DNA of 64,000 bases, taken from NCBI RefSeq assembly GCF_050947335.1, contig NW_027473369.1:558001-622000 (forward strand), written 5' to 3'. The notes under the pieces are model-generated. The model ran no database searches. It saw nothing but the letters and a program-made list of their open reading frames with translations, and had not been told where the DNA came from. Shown piece by piece: positions 48,198 to 61,760 of the stretch. Position 1 is the first letter of the stretch. The number at the start of each line of letters is the position of its first letter. Source of the DNA: Megachile rotundata. Lineage: Eukaryota; Arthropoda; Insecta; Hymenoptera; Megachilidae. Position numbers and translations under genes: made by a program.

Positions 48198-51100
48198 CAT
48201 ACTTTCACAATCATACAATCACAATCATACAATCGCAATCATACAATCACAATCATACAATCGCAATCATACAATTACAATCTCCCAAATACAATCGCCC
48301 AAATACAATCTCCCAAATACAATCAAACAATCACAATCATACAATCACAATCATACAATCACAATCATACAATCACCATCATACAATCTCAATCATACAA
48401 TCACAATCATACCATCACAATCGTACAATCACAATCGTACAATCACAATCGCACAACCACAATCAGACAATCACAATCATACAGTCACAATCATACAATC
48501 ACAATCATACAATCACAATCATACAATCACAATCGTACAATCACAATCATACTTTCACAATCATACAATCGCAATCATACAATCACAATCATACAATCGC
48601 AATCATACAATTACAATATCCCAAATACAATCTCCCAAATACAATCATACAATCACGATCATAATATCACAATCATACAATCGCAAGCATACAATCACAA
48701 TCATACAATCTCAATCATACAATCACAATCATACAATCACAATCATACAAGCACAGTCATAATTTCACAATCATACAATCACAATCATACAATCACAATC
48801 ATACAATCACAATCATACTTACACAATCATAATATCACAGTCATACAATCACAATCATACAATCACAGTCATACAATCACAATGATACAATCACAATCAT
48901 ACTATCACAATCATACAATCACAATCATACAATCACAATCATACAATCACACTCATACAATCACAATCATACAATCACAATCATACAATCACAATCATAC
49001 AATCACAATCAAAGAATCACAATCATACAATCATAATCATACAATCACAATCATACTTTCGCAATCATACAATCACAATCATACAATCACAATCATACAA
49101 TCACAATCATACAATCACAATCATACAATCACAATCATACAATCTCAATCATACAATCACAATCATACAACCACAAGCATACATCACAATCATACAATCA
49201 CAATCATACAATCGCAAGCATACAATCACAATCATACAATCACAATCATACAATCGCAATCATACAATCGCAATCATACAATCAAAATCATACAATCGCA
49301 ATCATACAATTACAATCTCCCAAATACAATCGCCCAAATACAATCTCCCAAATACAATCAAACAATCACAATCATACAATCACAATCATAAAATCACAAT
49401 CATACCATCACAATCATACAATCACAATCATACAATCACAATCATACTATCACAATCGTACAATCAAAATCGTACAATCACAATCGCACAACCACAATCA
49501 GACAATCACAATCATACAATCACAATCATACAATCACAATCATACAATCACAACCATACAATCACAATCATACAATCACAATCATACTATCACAATCATA
49601 CAATCACAATCATACAATCACAATCATACAATCACAATCATACAATCACAATCATACTTTCACAATCATACTATCACAATCATACAATCACAATCATACA
49701 ATCACAGTCATACAATCACAGTCATACAATCACAATCATACAATCACAATCATACAATCACAATCATACAATCACAATCATACAGTCACAATCATACAAT
49801 CATAATCATACAATTACAATCATACATCACAATCATACAATCACAATCATACAATCACAATCATACAATCACAATCATGCAACCACAATCATACATTCAA
49901 AATCATGCAATCACAATCATACAATCACAATCATGCAATCACAATCATACAATCTCAATCATACAATCACAATCATACTACCACAATCATACAATCACAA
50001 TCATACAATCACAATCATACAATCACAATCATACAATCACAATCATACAATCACAATCGCACAACCACAATCAGACAATCACACTCATACAATCACAATC
50101 ATACAATCGCAATCATACAATCACAATCATACAATCTCAATCATACAATCACAATCATACAATCACAATCATACAATCATAATCATACAACTACAATCAT
50201 ACATCACAATCATACAATCACAATCATACAATCACAATCATACAATCACAATCATGCAACCACAATCATACATTCAAAATCATGCAATCACAATCATACA
50301 ATCACAATCATGCAATCACAATCATACAATCTCAATCATACAATCACAATCATACAATCACAATCGCACAACCACAATCAGACAATCACACTCATACAAT
50401 CACAATCATACAATCACAATCATACAATCACAATCATACAATCACAATCATACAATCACAATCATACAATCACAATCATACTTCACAATCACACAATCAC
50501 AATCATACAATCACAATCATACAATCACAATCATACAATCACAATCATACAATCACAATCATACAATCACAATCATACAATCACAATCATACAATCACAA
50601 TCATGCAATCACAATCATACAATCTCAATCATACAATCACAATCATACAATCACAATCGCACAACCACAATCAGACAATCACACTCATACAATCACAATC
50701 ATACAATCACAATCATACAATCACAATCATACAATCGCAATCATACAATCACAATCATACAATCTCAATCATACAATCACAATCATACAATCATAATCAT
50801 GCAATTACAATCATACATCACAATCATACAATCACAATCATACAATCGCAATCATACAATCACAATCATACAATCGCCATCATACAATTACAATCTCCCA
50901 AATACAATCTCCCAAATACAATCATACAATCACAATCATACAATCACAATCATACAATCATAATCATACAATCACAACCATACTTTCACAATCATACAAT
51001 CACAATCATACAATCGCAATCATACAATCACAATCATACAATCGCAATCATACAATTACAATCTCCCAAATACAATCGCCCAAATACAATCTCCCAAATA

Positions 51101-51469
51101 CAATCAAACAATCACAATCATACAATCACAATCATACAATCACAATCATACAATCACCATCATACAATCTCAATCATACAATCACAATCATACCATCACA
51201 ATCGTACAATCACAATCGTACAATCACAATCGCACAACCACAATCAGACAATCACAATCATACAATCACAATCATACAATCACAATCATACAATCACAAC
51301 CATACAATCACAATCATACAATCACAATCATACTTTCACAATCATACTATCAGAATCATACAATCACAATCATACAATCACAGTCATACAATCACAATCA
51401 TACAATCACAATCATACTATCACAATCATACAATCACAATCATACAATCACAATCATACAATCACACTC
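48198..51469. repeat. ~3.3-kb segmental tandem duplication, copy 1
   Basis: ATACTTTC landmarks at 48201 and 48551 recur at 51472 and 51822 (offset 3,271), and AATGATAC (ORF start 48882) at 52153. ATGCAACC at 49877 recurs at 53316 (offset 3,439) after a 168-bp insertion in copy 2. Private variants ATACTTACAC and CACAAGCATACATC are shared. The left edge is set where CACAACCAT precedes ATACTTTC here but CACACTCAT precedes it in copy 2. Confidence 0.88.
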
Positions 51470-54400
51470 ATACTTTCACAATCATACAATCACAATCATA
51501 CAATCGCAATCATACAATCACAATCATACAATCGCAATCATACAATTACAATCTCCCAAATACAATCGCCCAAATACAATCTCCCAAATACAATCAAACA
51601 ATCACAATCATACAATCACAATCATACAATCACAATCATACAATCACCATCATACAATCTCAATCATACAATCACAATCATACCATCACAATCGTACAAT
51701 CACAATCGTACAATCACAATCGCACAACCACAATCAGACAATCACAATCATACAGTCACAATCATACAATCACAATCATACAATCACAATCATACAATCA
51801 CAATCGTACAATCACAATCATACTTTCACAATCATACAATCGCAATCATACAATCACAATCATACAATCGCAATCATACAATTACAATATCCCAAATACA
51901 ATCTCCCAAATACAATCATACAATCACGATCATAATATCACAATCATACAATCGCAAGCATACAATCACAATCATACAATCTCAATCATACAATCACAAT
52001 CATACAATCACAATCATACAAGCACAGTCATAATTTCACAATCATACAATCACAATCATACAATCACAATCATACAATCACAATCATACTTACACAATCA
52101 TAATATCACAGTCATACAATCACAATCATACAATCACAGTCATACAATCACAATGATACAATCACAATCATACTATCACAATCATACAATCACAATCATA
52201 CAATCACAATCATACAATCACACTCATACAATCACAATCATACAATCACAATCATACAATCACAATCATACAATCACAATCAAAGAATCACAATCATACA
52301 ATCATAATCATACAATCACAATCATACTTTCGCAATCATACAATCACAATCATACAATCACAATCATACAATCACAATCATACAATCACAATCATACAAT
52401 CACAATCATACAATCTCAATCATACAATCACAATCATACAATCACAATCAAAGAATCACAATCATACAATCATAATCATACAATCACAATCATACTTTCG
52501 CAATCATACAATCACAATCATACAATCACAATCATACAATCACAATCATACAATCACAATCATACAATCACAATCATACAATCTCAATCATACAATCACA
52601 ATCATACAACCACAAGCATACATCACAATCATACAATCACAATCATACAATCGCAAGCATACAATCACAATCATACAATCACAATCATACAATCGCAATC
52701 ATACAATCGCAATCATACAATCAAAATCATACAATCGCAATCATACAATTACAATCTCCCAAATACAATCGCCCAAATACAATCTCCCAAATACAATCAA
52801 ACAATCACAATCATACAATCACAATCATAAAATCACAATCATACCATCACAATCATACAATCACAATCATACAATCACAATCATACTATCACAATCGTAC
52901 AATCAAAATCGTACAATCACAATCGCACAACCACAATCAGACAATCACAATCATACAATCACAATCATACAATCACAATCATACAATCACAACCATACAA
53001 TCACAATCATACAATCACAATCATACTATCACAATCATACAATCACAATCATACAATCACAATCATACAATCACAATCATACAATCACAATCATACTTTC
53101 ACAATCATACTATCACAATCATACAATCACAATCATACAATCACAGTCATACAATCACAGTCATACAATCACAATCATACAATCACAATCATACAATCAC
53201 AATCATACAATCACAATCATACAATCACAATCATACAATCATAATCATACAATTACAATCATACATCACAATCATACAATCACAATCATACAATCACAAT
53301 CATACAATCACAATCATGCAACCACAATCATACATTCAAAATCATGCAATCACAATCATACAATCACAATCATGCAATCACAATCATACAATCTCAATCA
53401 TACAATCACAATCATACTACCACAATCATACAATCACAATCATACAATCACAATCATTCAATCACAATCATACAATCACAATCATACAATCACAATCGCA
53501 CAACCACAATCAGACAATCACACTCATACAATCACAATCATACAATCACAATCATACAATCACAATCATACAATCATAATCATACAACTACAATCATACA
53601 TCACAATCATACAATCACAATCATACAATCACAATCATACAATCACAATCATGCAACCACAATCATACATTCAAAATCATGCAATCACAATCATACAATC
53701 ACAATCATGCAATCACAATCATACAATCTCAATCATACAATCACAATCATACAATCACAATCGCACAACCACAATCAGACAATCACACTCATACAATCAC
53801 AATCATACAATCACAATCATACAATCACAATCATACAATCACAATCATACAATCACAATCATACAATCACAATCATACTTCACAATCACACAATCACAAT
53901 CATACAATCACAATCATACAATCACAATCATACAATCACAATCATACAATCACAATCATACAATCACAATCATACAATCACAATCATACAATCACAATCA
54001 TACAATCACAATCATGCAATCACAATCATACAATCTCAATCATACAATCACAATCATACAATCACAATCGCACAACCACAATCAGACAATCACACTCATA
54101 CAATCACAATCATACAATCACAATCATACAATCACAATCATACAATCGCAATCATACAATCACAATCATACAATCTCAATCATACAATCACAATCATACA
54201 ATCATAATCATGCAATTACAATCATACATCACAATCATACAATCACAATCATACAATCGCAATCATACAATCACAATCATACAATCGCCATCATACAATT
54301 ACAATCTCCCAAATACAATCTCCCAAATACAATCATACAATCACAATCATACAATCACAATCATACAATCATAATCATACAATCACAACCATACTTTCAC

Positions 54401-54880
54401 AATCATACAATCACAATCATACAATCGCAATCATACAATCACAATCATACAATCGCAATCATACAATTACAATCTCCCAAATACAATCGCCCAAATACAA
54501 TCTCCCAAATACAATCAAACAATCACAATCATACAATCACAATCATACAATCACAATCATACAATCACCATCATACAATCTCAATCATACAATCACAATC
54601 ATACCATCACAATCGTACAATCACAATCGTACAATCACAATCGCACAACCACAATCAGACAATCACAATCATACAATCACAATCATACAATCACAATCAT
54701 ACAATCACAACCATACAATCACAATCATACAATCACAATCATACTTTCACAATCATACTATCAGAATCATACAATCACAATCATACAATCACAGTCATAC
54801 AATCACAATCATACAATCACAATCATACTATCACAATCATACAATCACAATCATACAATCACAATCATACAATCACACTC
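51470..54880. repeat. ~3.4-kb segmental tandem duplication, copy 2
   Basis: This copy differs from copy 1 by a 168-bp internal duplication, a 42-bp loss between the paired ATGCAACC units (spacing 335 bp against 377 bp), further 14-bp steps, and a private AATCATTCAATC substitution near 53,455. All length differences are multiples of 14. The right end matches the CACACTCAT unit at 51463 in copy 1 and 54874 here (offset 3,411). Confidence 0.87.
52282..52617. repeat. Nested 168-bp tandem duplication
   Basis: The AAAGAATC unit starts at 52282 and again at 52450, followed each time by TCATAATC and ATACTTTCGC. The shift is 168 bp (12 units), and the segment is single-copy in the parent block near 49,010. 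It is therefore younger than the duplication that contains it. Confidence 0.9.
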
Positions 54881-57690
54881 ATACAATCACAATCATACAA
54901 TCACAATCATACAATCACAATCATACAATCACAATCATACAATCACAATCATACAATCACAATCAAAGAATCACAATCATACAATCACAATCATACAATC
55001 GCAAGCATACAATCACAATCATACAATCTCAATCATACAATCAAAATCGTACAATCATAATCATACAATTACAATCATACATCACAATCATACAATCACA
55101 ATCATACAATCGCAATCATACAATTACAATATCCCAAATACAATCTCCCAAATACAATCATACAATCACGATCATACAATCACAATCATACAATCGCAAG
55201 CATACAATCACAATCATACAATCTCAATCATACAATCACAATCATACAATCATAATCATACAATTACAATCATACATCACAATCATACAATCACAATCAT
55301 AATTTCACAATCATACAATCACAATCATACAATCACAATCATACAATCACAATCATACAATCACAATCATACAATCACAATCATACAATCACAATCATAC
55401 AATCACAATCATACAATCACAATCATACCATCACAATCGTACAATCACAATCGTACAATCACAATCGCACAACCACAATCAGACAATCACAATCATACAA
55501 TCACAATCATACAATCACAATCATACAATCACAACCATACAATCACAATCATACAATCACAATCATACTTTCACAATCATACTATCACAATCATACAATC
55601 ACAATCATACAATCACAATCATACAATCATAATCATACAATCACAATCATACAATCACAATCATACAATCACAATCATGCAATCACAATCATACAATCAT
55701 ATTCATACAATCACAATCATACAATCACAATCGTACATTCACAATCGTACAATCACAATCGCACAACCTCAATCAGACAATCACACTCATACAATCACAA
55801 TCATACAATCACAATCATACAATCACAATCATACAATCACAATCATACAATCACAATCATACAATCACAATCATACTTTCACAATCATACAATCACAATC
55901 ATACAATCACAATCATACAATCACAATCATACAATCACAATCATACAATTACAATCTCCCAAATACAATCTCCCAAATACAATCATACAATCACAATCAT
56001 ACAATCACAATCATACAATCATAATCATACAATCACAACCATACTTTCACAATCATACAATCACAATCATACAATCGCAATCATACAATCACAATCATAC
56101 AATCGCAATCATACAATTACAATCTCCCAAATACAATCTCCCAAATACAATCAAACAATCACAATCATACAATCACAATCATACAATCACAATCATACAA
56201 TCACCATCATACAATCTCAATCATACAATCACAATCATACCATCACAATCGTACAATCACAATCATACTTTCACAATCATACTATCACAATCATACAATC
56301 ACAATCATACAATCACAGTCATACAATCACAATCATACAATCACAATCATACTATCACAATCATACAATCACAATCATACAATCACAATCATACAATCAC
56401 ACTCATACAATCACAATCATACAATCACAATCATACAATCACAATCATACAATCACAATCATACAATCACAATCAAAGAATCACAATCATACAATCGCAA
56501 GCATACAATCACAATCATACAATCTCAATCATACAATCACAATCATACAATCATAATCATACAATTACAATCATACAATCACAATCATACAATCGCAATC
56601 ATACAATTACAATATCCCAAATACAATCTCCCAAATACAATCATACAATCACGATCATAATATCACAATCATACAATCGCAAGCATACAATCACAATCAT
56701 ACAATCTCAATCATACAATCACAATCATACAATCACAATCATACAAGCACAATCATAATTTCACAATCATACAATCACAATCGAACAATCACAATCATAC
56801 ATTCACAATCATACAATCACAATCATACAATCACAATCATACAATCACAATCATACAATCACAATCATACAATCACAATCATACAATCATAATCATACAA
56901 TCACAATCATACAATCACAATCATACAATCACAATCATACAATCACAATCATACAATCGCAAGAATACAATCACAATCATACAATCTCAATCATACAATC
57001 ACAATCATACAATCATAATCATACAATTACAATCATACATCACAATCATACAATCACAATCATACAATCGCAATCATACAGTCACAATCATACAATCGCA
57101 ATCATACAATTACAATCTCCCAAATACAATCGCCCAAATACAAGATCCCAAATACAATCAAACAATCACAATCATACAATCACAATCATACAATCATAAT
57201 CATACAATCACAATCATACTTTCGCAATCATACAATCACAATCATACAATCACAATCATACAATCACAATCATACAATCACAATCATACAATCACAATCA
57301 TACAATCACAATCATACAATCTCAATCATACAATCACAATCATACAACCACAATCATACAATCACAATCGTACTATCACAATCGTACAATCACAATCGGA
57401 CAATCACAATCGCACAACCACAATCAGACAATCACAATCATACAATCACAATCATACAATCACAATCATACAATCACAATCATACTTTCACAATCATAAT
57501 ATCACAATCATACAATCACAATCATACAATCACAGTCATACAATCACAATGATACAATCACAATCATACTATCACAATCATACAATCACAATCATACAAT
57601 CACAATCATACAATCACACTCATACAATCACAATCATACAATCACAATCATACAATCACAATCATACAATCACAATCATACAATCACAAT
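54880..57690. repeat. Satellite, mosaic segment
   Basis: This holds the landmark block at 55677, box clusters near 55,133, 55,966, 56,120, 56,611 and 57,117-57,150, and an ATCGAACAATC variant near 56,782. An AATGATAC unit at 57,549 precedes the segment shared with 14.2 kb. No gene is present. Confidence 0.8.
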
Positions 57691-57694
57691 CATA

Positions 57695-58730
57695 CAATCA
57701 CAATCATACATTCAAAATCATGCAATCACAATCATACAATCAAAATCATGCAATCACAATCATACAATCATATTCATACAATCACAATCATACAATCACA
57801 ATCGTACATTCACAGTCGTCCAATCACAATCGCACAACCACAATCAGACAATCGCTCATACAATCACAATCATACAACCACAATCATACAATCACAATCA
57901 TACAATCACAATCATACAATCACAATCATGCAATCACAAAAATACAATCATAATCATACAATCACAATCATAAAATCGCAATCATACAATCACAATCATA
58001 GAATCATAATCATACAATCACAATCATACAATCATAATCATACAATTACAATCATACATCACAATCATACAATCACAATCATACAATCGCAATCATACAA
58101 TTACAATCTCCCAAATACAATCTCCCAAATACAATCATACAATCATAATCATACAATCACAATCATACAATCGCAATCATACAATCTCAATCATACAATC
58201 TCAATCATACAATCACAATCATACAATCATAATCATACAATTACAATCATACATCACAATCATACAATCGCAATCATACAATCGCAATCATACAATCACA
58301 ATCATACAATCGCAATCATACAATTACAATCTCCCAAATACAATCTCCCAAATACAATCTCCCAAATACAATCATACAATCACAATCATACAATCACAAT
58401 CATAAAATCACAATCGTACAATCACAATCGTACAATCATAATCATACAATCACAATCATACAATCACAATCATACAATCACAATCATACAATCACAATCA
58501 TACAATCACAATCATACAATCACAATCATACATTCAAAATCATGCAATCACAATCATACAATCACAATCATGCAATCACAATCATGCAATCACAATCATA
58601 CATTCAAAATCGTGCAATCACAATCATACAGTCACAATCATGCAATCACAATCATACAATCACAATCATACAATCACAATCATACAATCACAATTATACA
58701 ATCACAATCATACAATCACAATCATAGAAT
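57695..58730. repeat. Mosaic segment with distant copies at 14.2-14.6 and 15.7-16.0 kb
   Basis: The left part matches 14,170-14,640 at an offset of 43,525 bp. The right part (paired ATTCAAAATC with ATGCAATC and an ATTCAAAATCGTGC unit, 58,525-58,650) matches 15,873-15,990 instead. The intervening ~1.2 kb of the left locus is missing or rearranged here, so either this segment was deleted or the left one expanded. Divergence includes CGTCCAATC for CGTACAATC near 57,817. Confidence 0.82.
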
Positions 58731-60641
58731 CACAATCATACAATCACAATCATACAATCACAATCATGCAATCACAATCATACAATCACAATCATACAAT
58801 CGCAAGCATACAATCACAATCATACAATCTCAATCATACAATCTCAATCATACAATCACAATCATACAATCATAATCATACAATTACAATCATACATCAC
58901 AATCATACAATCACAATCATACAATCGCAATCATACAATTACAATCTCCCAAATACAATCTCCCAAATACAATCATACAATCACAATCATACAATCATAA
59001 TCATACAATCACAATCATACAATCACAATCATACAATCACAATCATACTATCACAATCATACAATCACAATCATACAATCACAATCAAACAATCACAATC
59101 ATGCAATCACAATCATACATTCAAAATCATGCAATCACAATCATACAATCACAATCATGCAATCACAATCATACAATCATAATCATACAATCACAATCAT
59201 GCAATCGCAATCATACAATCACAATCATACAATCATAATCATACAATCACAATCATACAATCATAATCATACAATTACAATCATACATCACAATCATACA
59301 ATCACAATCATACAATCGCAATCATACAATTACAATCTCCCAAATACAATCTCCCAAATACAATCATACAATCACAATCATACAATCACAATCATACAAT
59401 CACAATCATACAATCACAATCATACAATCACAATCATACAATCACAATCATACAATCACAATCATACTATCACAATCATACAATCACAATCATACAATCA
59501 CAATCATACAATCACAATCATACAATCACAATCATACAATCACAATCATACAATCGCAAGCATACAATCGCATTCATACAATCTCAATCATACAATCTCA
59601 ATCATACAATCACAATCATACAATCATAATCATACAATTACAATCATACATCACAATCATACAATCACAATCATACAATCACAATCATACAATCACAATC
59701 ATGCAACCACAATCATACATTCAAAATCATGCAATCACAATCATACAATCACAATCATGCAATCACAATCATACAATCTCAATCATACAATCACAATCAT
59801 ACAATCACAATCGCACAACCACAATCAGACAATCACACTCATACAATCACAATCATACAATCACAATCATACAATCACAATCATACAATCACAATCATAC
59901 TTTCACAATCATACAATCACAATCATACAATCACAATCATACAATCACAATCATACAATCACAATCATACAATCACAATCATACAATCACAATCATACAA
60001 TCGCAATCATACAATCACAATCATACAATCTCAATCATACAATCACAATCATACAATCATAATCATACAATTACAATCATACATCACAATCATACAATCA
60101 CAATCATACAATCGCAATCATACAATCACAATCATACAATCGCAATCATACAATTACAATCTCCCAAATACAATCTCCCAAATACAATCATACAATCACA
60201 ATCATACAATCATAATCATATAATCACAACCATACTTTCACAATCATACAATCACAATCATACAATCACAATCATACAATCGCAAGCATACAATCACATT
60301 CATACAATCTCAATCATACAATCACAATCATACAATCTCAATCATACAATCACAATCATACAATCACAATCATACAATCACAATCATACAATCACAGTCA
60401 TACAATCACAATCATACAATCACAATCATACTATCACAATCATACAATCACAATCATACAATCACAATCATACAATCACACTCATACAATCACAATCATA
60501 CAATCACAATCATACAATCACAATCAAAGAATCACAATCATACAATCACAATCATACAATCGCAAGCATACAATCACAATCATACAATCTCAATCATACA
60601 ATCACAATCATACAATCATAATCATACAATTACAATCATAC

Positions 60642-60840
60642 ATCACAATCATACAATCACAATCATACAATCACAATCATACAATCACAATCATACAATC
60701 ACAATCATACAATCACAATCATACAATCACAATCATACAATCACAATCATACAATCACAATCATACAATCACAATCATACAATCACAATCATACAATCAC
60801 AATCATACAATCACAATCATACAATCACAATCATACAATC
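60642..60840. repeat. Longest pure consensus run seen near the right end
   Basis: About 199 bp of uninterrupted consensus lie between a 13-bp TACATCAC unit and a CGCAAGC unit. It matches the length of the run at 18,755-18,953. Confidence 0.88.
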
Positions 60841-61760
60841 GCAAGCATACAATCACATTCATACAATCTCAATCATACAATCTCAATCATACAATCACAA
60901 TCATACAATCATAATCATACAATTACAATCATACATCACAATCATACAATCACAATCATACAATCACAATCATACAATCACAATCATGCAACCACAATCA
61001 TACATTCAAAATCATGCAATCACAATCATACAATCACAATCATGCAATCACAATCATACAATCTCAATCATACAACCACAATCATACAATCACAATCGCA
61101 CAACCACAATCAGACAATCACACTCATACAATCACAATCATACAATCACAATCATACAATCACAATCATACAATCACAATCATACTTTCACAATCATACA
61201 ATCACAATCATACAATCACAATCATACAATCACAATCATACAATCACAATCATACAATCACAATCATACAATCACAATCATACAATCACAATCATACAAT
61301 AGCAAGCATACAATCACATTCATACAATCTCAATCATACAATCTCAATCATACAATCACAATCATACAATCATAATCATACAATTACAATCATACATCAC
61401 AATCATACAATCACAATCATACAATCACAATCATACAATCACAATCATGCAACCACAATCATACATTCAAAATCATGCAATCACAATCATACAATCACAA
61501 TCATGCAATCACAATCATACAATCTCAATCATACAATCACAATCATACAATCACAATCGCACAACCACAATCAGACAATCACACTCATACAATCACAATC
61601 ATACAATCACAATCATACAATCACAATCATACAATCACAATCATACAATCACAATCATACAATCACAATCATACAATCACAATCATACAATAACAATCAT
61701 ACTTCCACAATCACACAATCACAATCATACAATCACAATCATACAATCACAATCATACAA
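60841..61760. repeat. 461-bp local duplication
   Basis: GCAAGC at 60841 and 61302 and ATGCAACC at 60986 and 61447 are both 461 bp apart (33 units minus 1 bp). Copy 2 has AGCAAGC in place of CGCAAGC (61301), and is four units longer before its ATACTTCC unit than copy 1 is before ATACTTTC. Confidence 0.8.

Noticed and set aside
2904..54880. Transposon copies as the cause of the large duplicated segments
   Set aside because: The duplicated segments are made of the satellite itself, lie head to tail, and show no terminal repeats, target-site duplications or transposase.
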